DNA of 10,942 nucleotides. It comes from JBALVO01 sp036961445 (GTDB taxonomy: Bacteria > Pseudomonadota > Gammaproteobacteria > Pseudomonadales > Halieaceae). Below are positions 1 through 6,032 of this stretch, in pieces. Numbering within the stretch: the first letter of the stretch is position 1; every line of letters begins with the position of its first letter. Made by a program: the position numbers and the translations under genes. The notes below the pieces were generated by a model. The model did no database searches. It was not told the DNA's origin and saw only the letters and a program-made list of their open reading frames with translations. The DNA is taken from contig JBALVO010000125.1 of NCBI GenBank assembly GCA_036961445.1, forward strand, positions 1 through 10,942, in the 5' to 3' direction.

Positions 1-9
1 TGAAACTAG

Positions 10-38
10 AAAAACAGAATTGTCTCACTTCTGTTTTT
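10..38. terminator. AT-rich stem-loop with T-run, possible bidirectional terminator
   Basis: AAAAACAGAA (10-19) and TTCTGTTTTT (29-38) are a perfect 10-bp inverted repeat around a 9-nt loop. The plus strand has six T at 34-39, and the minus strand has five T at the mirror position. This is the shape of a bidirectional intrinsic terminator, for a gene left of the window and possibly for the minus-strand operon ending at 217. The stem has few GC pairs, and the minus-strand operon ends about 180 nt away, so the call is tentative. Confidence 0.4.
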
Positions 39-39
39 T

Positions 40-216
40 AACTTGCCAGAACCCGCCTAATGCAACGTGAAATGAGATGGTAGTAGCAGGTATCTTCTAA
101 AGATATTTGGCTTTTTCTTGCTTGAGTCACTTTATTCTCCAATACTCAAATAATGAATCTTTTATTAAGAATAGTTATTTGAAATTGAAGATCAGGTTTT
201 GGGTGTCCCGTTTTGT
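40..216. other. AT-rich non-coding flank with further stem-loops
   Basis: No convincing gene is visible here. The stretch is clearly more AT-rich than the rest of the window. It holds a small hairpin at 91-105 (TATCTT, 3-nt loop, AAGATA). It also holds an 8-bp inverted repeat TCAAATAA (146-153) / TTATTTGA (175-182), whose interior folds further (TCTT 158-161 with AAGA 167-170). It lies just downstream of the minus-strand gene ending at 217, so the hairpins may belong to that transcript's 3' end. No insertion-sequence end or transposase fragment was recognised. Confidence 0.35.
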
Positions 217-1632
217 TCAGCTGTCACAATCATTACGGCTCACAAGTCCGTCCAGCAGCGCTTTAATTTTACGTTTCATGACGTACCGCAACAACGCGCC
301 CAGCCCCGGAATACGCGAACGAAAACGTGACCTCCATACCACCCGTGAACCACCACCTTCTGGCTTCACCAGTACCTCGCCTATGTAATTGACAAAGGGG
401 GAACCTTTGATGATGCGATAACGTAGTTGTTTCGGGGCTTCACAATCGATGATTTGTTCAGTGTGCACTCCCCACGCGGAGACCACGTCCTGCTTTGTAC
501 CGCGCTCTGTATCGCGGATAAAATGCCTAGTGCGCCCCAATCCAGCCCATCCAATTATCCGTGCTTGCTCTTCCAGCATCGTAAACACATCGTCAGGTGC
601 TCTTTGAGAGACAGCTTCATACTCCACAAGTTGATTGTCCGATGAAGGATAATGCTTTTTGTCCTGTGGCACGAAGCCGAATATACGATGTCCTAAAAAC
701 GGTCTGGCCCACATGAATTCATAAGAAAACCCCAACTTATCATTGGTATAAAAGCAGCCTGCCAATGGATTATGTTGAGGGGCAGAATTGGACTTGGCAC
801 CTGCGGCTGTAGATTTTCTGAACATTCTGTCCACTCCATCTTTCCCTACGGAGTCACCGAAGCAGATATTGAGTATCCCTTGGTCATTTATGCGCCAATC
901 TGACTCGCGCGGCTGACCAACAGGGCTGACATATTCAACCACTTCCAGCAATAGGGTTGGGCCGCCAAAGACACGTCGTTTGCACTCAGCCCCAGCAAGC
1001 CCCCAAAGTGATTCATGTTCATCGTCATGCAGGGTAACCTTCTGCTCTTGCATACCCAGAGCAGTGGTAACAAAGTCGCGTGAATACTCAAAATCTGATG
1101 TGGACATGGTCACACTACGGATGGCTGCCGGACAATCCTGCCGACCAAGACGGTTTTCATCCGGTAAAGGATCAGCCTCCATAAGCTCCACAAACACCCC
1201 ATCAGGGTTTCGTACACAGACTCGCCGCTGCCCTTCAACTCCAAAGGGTGGAGATAAAGGTTCTGTACCCAGCTTGGACAGTTGCGTCAGAGCTAAATCG
1301 AAATCAGCAACCCATATACCACAACGTGTATAACCTATGGCATTGGGGGCAAAATCTTGGGGCATAAGACGCGCTATCGGTTGCTCGTACTGGAACATCT
1401 CTAGTTGGCACCAATCGTTACGACCCACCATGCACCAGCAATTTGTTGCTGCGCCGGGAAGACCGACAATCCTCTCCGTGAGAGAACCACGAAATATCAG
1501 GCGATTGCCTCCAGCGGGAAGAAAACCCAAACCTTCTCGCCACCAGCGTTCGGTGGCGCGTAAATCGACCACCGAAAATGCTATTTGGTTAAGAGGTAAC
1601 GAAGCTACTGCATTTGAGTTACTTATGTTCAT
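217..1632 (-). CDS. Two-domain VOC (glyoxalase/extradiol dioxygenase-like) protein with C-terminal SRPBCC domain
   Basis: A 471-residue soluble protein with no signal peptide. Residues about 12-155 and 168-310 look like two vicinal-oxygen-chelate modules. The first has the typical opening NQIAFSVVDL, then a WW-REGLGF helix, and closes on RNPDGVFVELMEADP. The second ends at GFSYEFMWARPF. Residues about 335-465 resemble a polyketide-cyclase/SRPBCC lipid- or ligand-binding fold. In the VOC family the first strand and the last strand usually carry metal ligands (His or Gln, and Glu). Here Q16 and E149 occupy the expected places in domain 1, and E305 in domain 2. Whether it is an active dioxygenase/isomerase or a binding protein cannot be told. 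The ATG at 1632 has AAAGGGA just upstream, at short spacing. It lies 104 nt downstream of the DUF3604 lipoprotein gene on the same strand and may be cotranscribed. GC is near 50 % (31/60 in 1021-1080), lower than its neighbour. Confidence 0.8.
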   Translation of the reverse strand: MNISNSNAVASLPLNQIAFSVVDLRATERWWREGLGFLPAGGNRLIFRGSLTERIVGLPGAATNCWCMVGRNDWCQLEMFQYEQPIARLMPQDFAPNAIGYTRCGIWVADFDLALTQLSKLGTEPLSPPFGVEGQRRVCVRNPDGVFVELMEADPLPDENRLGRQDCPAAIRSVTMSTSDFEYSRDFVTTALGMQEQKVTLHDDEHESLWGLAGAECKRRVFGGPTLLLEVVEYVSPVGQPRESDWRINDQGILNICFGDSVGKDGVDRMFRKSTAAGAKSNSAPQHNPLAGCFYTNDKLGFSYEFMWARPFLGHRIFGFVPQDKKHYPSSDNQLVEYEAVSQRAPDDVFTMLEEQARIIGWAGLGRTRHFIRDTERGTKQDVVSAWGVHTEQIIDCEAPKQLRYRIIKGSPFVNYIGEVLVKPEGGGSRVVWRSRFRSRIPGLGALLRYVMKRKIKALLDGLVSRNDCDS

Positions 1633-1736
1633 TGTCCCTTTTATTTCAATTTTGGTAAGTGTCTATAAAGCGAGTTCAATGCTCTCTTAATGGTGTCTGC
1701 CAGACGGACCGTTTGGTTCAGGCTCGAAAGCTGGGG

Positions 1737-3665
1737 TCAGTGTGTGTACCAGATCGGCGAGGTCCACGCTCTCTCCTGGATCGACACCGGTAGGTCTTCC
1801 CGGGTTGGAACCCCGAGTGTTTTTGCGTCATAGGTGGACCAGCGCGGCGTGGGGATTTCCAGCACGCGGGCATAGTAGACGGCGTGTTGGGACGCATCGA
1901 AGTCCGGGTCTGTCCATGCAGCTTGCAGTTGAGATGCACCGATACTGTTGTCGTAGCTGGCATCCGTCGCGTTCACTGTATTGCCCACCGGCGGCAGCGC
2001 CCCCTGGTCATCCAGTGCGCGATCGCCGGACCAGACAATATTGTAGATCTTTTCCATTTTTCTTCCGTCCTGCACCCAACCCTTGATCACCTGGATGCGA
2101 TCCAGGTGTGCACCGTCGGGTTCCATGGCGGCCATGATCAGGAAGGTGGGCGAGCGACCTTCTCCATTGGGCCCCAGTTCGCCGCCCATGACTGCGCCAT
2201 CCCTGTAGGCGCCCTGCAACCAGTTCTTCGACGCCATGGATTCGCTGCTGAACCCGAACCCGCCAAAGAAGCGTACCTTCATGCGCGGGCCGGATGTGGC
2301 GAAGGTCTCCTTGCGCATGACGGCGTCGAACAGCGCTTCGCGGGTGTTGGATTCCGCCCAGATAGCCGCCAGGCCACCGGAGCTGAACTGGCGAACCTGC
2401 CGCTTATTGCCCTCGGGAAAACCGGGGGGACCATTCAGGCGGTGGGACGGATCATTCTCCATACCGAACTTGCCCCGGTAGTTGTTTTCCTCGACCATGG
2501 CCGCTGAGTTGTGGCTGTCCGAGTCACCGATTACACCGAATCGGTAGGGATTGCCTTTTCCATCCAATGCCAGTTTGAGTCCGGTAATATAGGCATCCCG
2601 GGCGTAACCCCCTTTCCTGTTTTGCGGTGGTTTGGCGTCGGCCGACAATGTGTAGTCCCAGATTTCGAAGCCGCCGAACTCGTCGTTGGGTGACAGCAGC
2701 GGATGTGTCTCCGAGGTGCCCTTGATCTGGGACATTTCATATACCGGCTCGTTGCGCATGCGGGTCTCGGCATACTCGCTATTGACTTCACTGCCACCGT
2801 AGGAGGTGGTCTCTGGAAACATCAGGCCGTTACTGGCATTGCCATTGTGGGGAATCGCAAGCACCTTCGCCCCCTTGGCGCGTTGTTCGTCCATCCACTG
2901 CCACAGATCCTCGGGGCGGTCGGAATCGATAGCGGAGAATGGCAGTGCCGGCACTCCCTCCGAATCCTTAAACACCACCACCCGGTGCAGGTTCTGCTTG
3001 CCGGGGTTGGAGGTCCACTCGAAGCCCGGGAAGGTGGTGAATGTCCCCGGCTCATAGTGCTTGTCTGCGGTTGCGACCACCTCCTGCCAGATAGTGCCGA
3101 TGACGCCCGGATCGACCAGGGCGGGATCGACCTTGCCCGCGCTCATGTCATTGAGGGTGTCGGAATAGGCCTGGAATGCCACAAGCTGGTCGTCGGAGGT
3201 TATCCGCGTGGCGATATCCAGCTTACTCAGGGGGCTGGACGGATCCGCCATCTTCGGGAACACGCCGAGGAATTCCGCGTGATCCGACACCATATACCAG
3301 TCCAGTGGCCGCAGAATCTTCAACTCGGAGCCATTGCCGCCGCCGGGTATCGCCTCTCCCCTGGCCCAGCGATAGGCATCATCGGGTCCCGTGACCGAGC
3401 CGTTGGCGTAGCCGTCGAAGGAATAGCTGGTGTGAATGTGAAAGTTGCCGAAGTAGGCTTCCTTGAGCGGGTTGACGGACACCTCGACAGCTGTGGTAAC
3501 GGCAGTGGCAACGCTGGCCCCTGCAGCCTCCTCTTCCTTTGACACAACTGCATCGGACACAACTGCGTCGACGTCTTCCGCCACCGGCTCGGGTTGACAA
3601 CCGGTAAGCAGGGCGGCAGATACTACTGTGCTGAACAGCACTACCGGAATTCGTTGATTCACCAC
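1737..3665 (-). CDS. DUF3604 lipoprotein, PHP-like putative metal-dependent hydrolase
   Basis: A 642-residue protein. Residues 1-22 are a lipoprotein signal peptide with lipobox LLTG-C (Cys23), so the protein should be membrane-anchored outside the cytoplasm. Residues 24-65 are an Ala/Val/Glu-rich linker. The rest is a full-length DUF3604 domain beginning YFGNFHIHTSYSFDG. PHP-superfamily-type metal-ligand motifs are visible: HIH (H76, H78), SDHAE (D128, H129, E131), IPHN (H273), THP (H321) and GDSDSH (D383, H385). The C-terminus ends QERAWTSPIWYTH. The family's substrate is not established to my knowledge; hydrolase activity is inferred from the motifs. The start is GTG at 3665, 8 nt after AGAGG; the next codon is also GTG and could be the real start. 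It diverges from the AraC-type regulator, which suggests local control. It resembles the protein at 8851-10698 throughout, but that one has an ordinary Sec signal instead of a lipobox. GC is high (40/60 in 2161-2220). Confidence 0.88.
   Translation of the reverse strand: MVNQRIPVVLFSTVVSAALLTGCQPEPVAEDVDAVVSDAVVSKEEEAAGASVATAVTTAVEVSVNPLKEAYFGNFHIHTSYSFDGYANGSVTGPDDAYRWARGEAIPGGGNGSELKILRPLDWYMVSDHAEFLGVFPKMADPSSPLSKLDIATRITSDDQLVAFQAYSDTLNDMSAGKVDPALVDPGVIGTIWQEVVATADKHYEPGTFTTFPGFEWTSNPGKQNLHRVVVFKDSEGVPALPFSAIDSDRPEDLWQWMDEQRAKGAKVLAIPHNGNASNGLMFPETTSYGGSEVNSEYAETRMRNEPVYEMSQIKGTSETHPLLSPNDEFGGFEIWDYTLSADAKPPQNRKGGYARDAYITGLKLALDGKGNPYRFGVIGDSDSHNSAAMVEENNYRGKFGMENDPSHRLNGPPGFPEGNKRQVRQFSSGGLAAIWAESNTREALFDAVMRKETFATSGPRMKVRFFGGFGFSSESMASKNWLQGAYRDGAVMGGELGPNGEGRSPTFLIMAAMEPDGAHLDRIQVIKGWVQDGRKMEKIYNIVWSGDRALDDQGALPPVGNTVNATDASYDNSIGASQLQAAWTDPDFDASQHAVYYARVLEIPTPRWSTYDAKTLGVPTREDLPVSIQERAWTSPIWYTH
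3541..3570. repeat. 15-bp tandem duplication in the lipoprotein linker
   Basis: Two adjacent 15-bp units, 3541-3555 and 3556-3570 (GACACAACTGC-A/G-TCG), differ at one base. On the minus strand they encode the repeated pentapeptide DAVVS-DAVVS in the linker between the lipidated cysteine and the DUF3604 domain. This looks like slippage in a flexible tether, with no sign of another role. Confidence 0.7.
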
Positions 3666-3757
3666 GATTTGTGCCTCTGACTATCTGCTATACGTGTCTT
3701 CGAATTGCGCACGCGATGCTCGATCCTCTCAGTAGACTGCAGCGCGGGCCTAAAATC
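3666..3757. promoter_or_regulatory. Divergent intergenic region between DUF3604 lipoprotein and regulator
   Basis: Part of the 152-bp gap between two divergently transcribed genes. It should hold the lipoprotein gene's minus-strand promoter and any operator for the AraC-type regulator. On the minus strand only a weak -10-like TATAGC is visible near 3690, without a good -35 partner. I could not identify a paired direct repeat that would serve as an AraC-family operator. Confidence 0.4.
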
Positions 3758-3786
3758 TTGACTTTTGGAGACGCAATTTTGATACT
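3758..3786 (+). promoter_or_regulatory. Sigma70-like promoter for the AraC-family regulator
   Basis: TTGACT (3758-3763, 5 of 6 matches to the -35 consensus) is followed after exactly 17 nt by GATACT (3781-3786, 4 of 6 matches to the -10 consensus). Transcription would begin near 3793, giving a leader of about 25 nt with AGAGGAG (3801-3807) ten nt before the ATG at 3818. Position, spacing and ribosome binding site fit together, but this is read by eye only. Confidence 0.55.
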
Positions 3787-3817
3787 CTGGGACAAACTGT
3801 AGAGGAGCAACAACCGG

Positions 3818-4825
3818 ATGACGGCGAAAGTCAGGGTCGGCGGATTGCGCGGCTTCAATGAACTGGTCAGGCAACACGGGGGGGACCCCCTGCGGCTGAC
3901 TAGAGCATGTAATATCCTCGACGGCGTCCTTGACGATGAAGACGCGCTGATTCCCTATCGACAACTCATTCATCTGATGGAGAAGACAGCCACGGAGCTG
4001 GCGCTGCCGGATTTCGGCCTGCGCCTCGCTGCCTCTCAGGATATAGGCATATTGGGCCCACTGGCGGTAGCCATGCAGAACTCGTCCACCGTGGAAGAGG
4101 CCATGCGCTGCGCCGCCACCTACCTGTTCATCCAGAGTCCGGCGCTTGCACTGGATATCGAGAAACTGCCCACCAGCACCCGTCTGCGAGTGGACATCAA
4201 CCTGAGTCAGATGCCCCATGGTGGCATGCGCCAGGCGGAAGACCTGGCTATAGGTGTAGCCCACGGCGTGCTGACGTTACTCGCCCAGGAGGCGTACCGA
4301 CTGATCAGGGTGGAGCTTCCCCACGAGCCGCTGTTGTCCGAATCCGCATACGAAGGGTATTTTGACGCGCCGGTGATATTCAACTGCGACCGGAACGCGT
4401 TGTACGTACCCCATGACACCCTGAGCGCCTGTCTGCTCAATCGTAGCGAGCAGTTGCACCGTATTGCCGCGGACTACCTGAACGTGCAATTTCCGTCGAT
4501 GGATGGCCTGTGTGCCAGCCGTGTGGAGACCGCCATACGTAAAACCCTGGGAACCGAAAGCTGCAACCGCGCGTCCGTGGCAAAGGCGATGGCCATGCAC
4601 CCACGCACCCTGCAACGGCGCCTCAAACGGGAAGGCACCAGCTTCGACACCATTCGCGACTGTATCCGGCGGGAAACGGTGGAACACTACCTGTGCCAAA
4701 CCAACATGCCCCTGTCGCAGGTGGCGGGGATGGCCGGCTACAGCGAGCAGGCTATCCTCAGCCGCAGCTGCCGGCGCTGGTTCGGCCGGTCACCACGCTC
4801 CATCCGGAATGCACAATCAAACTGA
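3818..4825 (+). CDS. AraC-family transcriptional regulator with arabinose-binding-like N-terminal domain
   Basis: A 335-residue DNA-binding regulator of the length usual for this subgroup. Residues about 15-200 match the 'Arabinose_bd' sensing domain found in OruR/ArgR-type AraC regulators. Recognisable parts are the GGDP segment, IPYRQLIHLMEKTA, and LPDFGLRLAASQDIGILGPLAVAMQNSSTV. Residues about 235-330 form the double helix-turn-helix: helix one around SVAKAMAMHPRTLQRRLKREG, and the family signature GYSEQAILSRSCRRWFGRSPRSIR at the C-terminus. Such proteins usually activate a nearby catabolic operon on binding a small molecule. Its position, divergent from one DUF3604 gene and upstream of the SDR/DUF3604 genes, makes those its likely targets. 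The effector is unknown. The start is supported by AGAGGAG and an upstream promoter. No strong terminator follows the stop. Confidence 0.88.
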   Translation: MTAKVRVGGLRGFNELVRQHGGDPLRLTRACNILDGVLDDEDALIPYRQLIHLMEKTATELALPDFGLRLAASQDIGILGPLAVAMQNSSTVEEAMRCAATYLFIQSPALALDIEKLPTSTRLRVDINLSQMPHGGMRQAEDLAIGVAHGVLTLLAQEAYRLIRVELPHEPLLSESAYEGYFDAPVIFNCDRNALYVPHDTLSACLLNRSEQLHRIAADYLNVQFPSMDGLCASRVETAIRKTLGTESCNRASVAKAMAMHPRTLQRRLKREGTSFDTIRDCIRRETVEHYLCQTNMPLSQVAGMAGYSEQAILSRSCRRWFGRSPRSIRNAQSN

Positions 4826-4920
4826 GCGACCCCGCACCTGTCTTCAAGAGTCAAATAGATGTCCCGCATAGCCAAGATTACGCTGCGCTGTTTGTCTACA
4901 CTCCCGTTAGCGCTAGTAAC

Positions 4921-5114
4921 ACGTGGGAAATAACAATGGAAACCTTGAAAACTGCAGCTCTCTTTGACGTGTGCGACCTGCGCACGGTCGATGTGCGTTG
5001 ACAGACGCCTCCGACGCGCTGATCGACACTGCAGAAACACTCAAGGGCGTGATCAAACACTGAATTGAAATAGCTGGAGGCAGTTAAAATGTCAGAACGT
5101 AAAGTAGCCCTGGT
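4921..5114 (+). repeat. 194-bp perfect direct repeat, copy 1 (SDR leader and first codons)
   Basis: This segment is identical base for base to 7847-8040, with an offset of 2,926. It holds an apparent collapsed alcohol dehydrogenase gene, a strong ribosome binding site (GGAGG, about 8 nt before the ATG at 5089) and the first 26 nt of the SDR reading frame (MSERKVALV). Identity stops abruptly on both sides: AAC versus AAA before, and AACCGG versus CACCGG after. Neither inverted-repeat ends nor a transposase is present, so the repeat looks like the product of recombination or duplication. Confidence 0.95.
4936..5063 (+). pseudogene. Internally deleted zinc-type alcohol dehydrogenase remnant, copy 1
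   Basis: An ATG at 4936 opens a 21-codon frame ending in TGA at 4999-5001. Its peptide (KTAALFDVCDLRTVDV) resembles the first strand pair of zinc-dependent medium-chain alcohol dehydrogenases, which typically begin K-A-A-x5-D-x-R-V-x-x-V. Starting at 5001, in another frame, comes a 20-codon stretch ending at TGA 5061-5063 (ALIDTAETLKGVIKH), which looks like the C-terminal tail of the same family. The simplest reading is that about 300 internal codons were deleted out of frame, leaving a scar near 4999-5003. An alternative is a short leader peptide that only happens to resemble a dehydrogenase start. Confidence 0.45.
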
Positions 5115-5859
5115 AACCGGTGGCGCTTCAGGTATTGGTTTGGCAACAGCGGTTGCTTTGGGTGAGGCAGGCTACCACGTAGTGATTGGGGACATCACTA
5201 AAGACGCAGGCGAGAAAGCATGTGCTGATCTTGTCAGCCGCGGCTTGTCGGCGACCTTCGCCATGCTTGATGTGAGCAGCGAGGAGCAGTGGGCAGCGGC
5301 GGCTGAACTTATCAGCACCCAATGTGGGCGCCTTGATGTGCTGGTAAACAATGCAGGAATTGGCGCAGGAGGTTCCTACGATACAACCGAGTTGACTCAG
5401 TTCAATCAGGTTATGCTGATTAATGTCGCAGGTGTATTTTTGGGCTGTAAATACAGCATCCCATTGATGGAAAAATCCGATGGCGGTTCAGTTATCAATA
5501 TAAGTTCGGTATTTGGCATTGTTGCTGATCAATTAACCATGGTCTATTCTGCTTCCAAAGGCGCGGTACGCGCAATGACTAAATCTATTGCATTAGATTG
5601 TGCCAGTCGTGGTAACGGTGTGCGGGTTAATTCAGTGCACCCTGGGTTTATCGAAACTCCTATGGTTACCAATGCTAATGCCTCAGTGCCCGAAGATATT
5701 GCTACTGAGTACACGGCACGTACCGTCGGGCAGACACCAATGGGTAGGATGGGGCAACCACAAGAACTCGCTGATGTGATCGTCTTTCTTGCCTCTGATG
5801 GGTCAAGCTTCATGACCGGATCAGAGGTTGTTGTTGATGGAGGCTTCGCTGCGCATTGA
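5089..5859 (+). CDS. SDR-family NAD(P)-dependent dehydrogenase 1 (alicyclic-alcohol/hydroxysteroid type)
   Basis: A 256-residue classical short-chain dehydrogenase, complete and cytoplasmic. The Rossmann glycine motif TGGASGIG is at residues 10-17. D35 after the second strand suggests NAD(H) preference. NNAG is at 87-90, and the catalytic tetrad is N112, S140, Y153 and K157 (YSASK). The stretch GVRVNSVHPGFIETPM, and overall resemblance to cyclopentanol dehydrogenase and Comamonas-type 3beta/17beta-hydroxysteroid dehydrogenase, suggest a secondary alcohol/ketone on a ring. Substrate cannot be assigned. The start is fixed by GGAGG and by MSERKVALV, which the SDR at 8015 shares. The first nine codons lie in the 194-bp repeat. 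Beyond them the gene is only distantly related to SDR2 and is lower in GC. It is followed after 56 nt by the small membrane peptide gene, probably in one transcript. Confidence 0.88.
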   Translation: MSERKVALVTGGASGIGLATAVALGEAGYHVVIGDITKDAGEKACADLVSRGLSATFAMLDVSSEEQWAAAAELISTQCGRLDVLVNNAGIGAGGSYDTTELTQFNQVMLINVAGVFLGCKYSIPLMEKSDGGSVINISSVFGIVADQLTMVYSASKGAVRAMTKSIALDCASRGNGVRVNSVHPGFIETPMVTNANASVPEDIATEYTARTVGQTPMGRMGQPQELADVIVFLASDGSSFMTGSEVVVDGGFAAH

Positions 5860-5915
5860 GGTGTAGCGATACGGCGTAACGCACAATAAACCCAAAATTA
5901 AAGGTGGAACATACC

Positions 5916-6023
5916 ATGGCGATATTAAAATTCACCGCCAAACACCTCATGATCAGCATCTTGGCGACTGTTGCGATTATCGCTACTGGGCATGCAATCT
6001 CATATCTCATCGCATACCTATAG
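5916..6023 (+). CDS. 35-residue single-pass membrane peptide
   Basis: A short frame of 35 codons, ATG 5916 to TAG 6021-6023. It has a good ribosome binding site, AAGGTGG (5901-5907), eight nt before the ATG. Residues 1-10 are basic (MAILKFTAKH). Residues about 11-35 are almost wholly hydrophobic (LMISILATVAIIATG, then AISYLIAYL), predicting one membrane helix with the N-terminus inside. It ends nine nt before the ATG of the haem/propeller gene, whose own ribosome binding site is weak (only AGAAG), so the two may be translationally coupled. Function is unknown; membrane anchoring or assembly of the neighbouring exported cytochrome is a guess. I do not recognise a family. Confidence 0.6.
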   Translation: MAILKFTAKHLMISILATVAIIATGHAISYLIAYL

Positions 6024-6032
6024 AAGTTTCTC

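Noticed and set aside
107..388. Plus-strand 93-codon frame in the left flank
   Set aside because: Overlaps the end of the VOC/SRPBCC gene on the other strand, and no domain is recognisable.
1690..1736. Hairpin CCAGAC/GTTTGG between the two minus-strand genes as a terminator
   Set aside because: Six pairs with a wobble and no T-run on either strand; too weak.
2703..3542. Plus-strand open frame of 279 codons inside the DUF3604 lipoprotein gene
   Set aside because: Shadow of a high-GC gene; the minus-strand frame has a lipobox and all family motifs.
4892..4919. Possible promoter TTGTCT-16-TAGTAA upstream of repeat copy 1
   Set aside because: Both hexamers are poor matches and the spacing is not ideal; insufficient to call, although a promoter must lie somewhere before SDR1.
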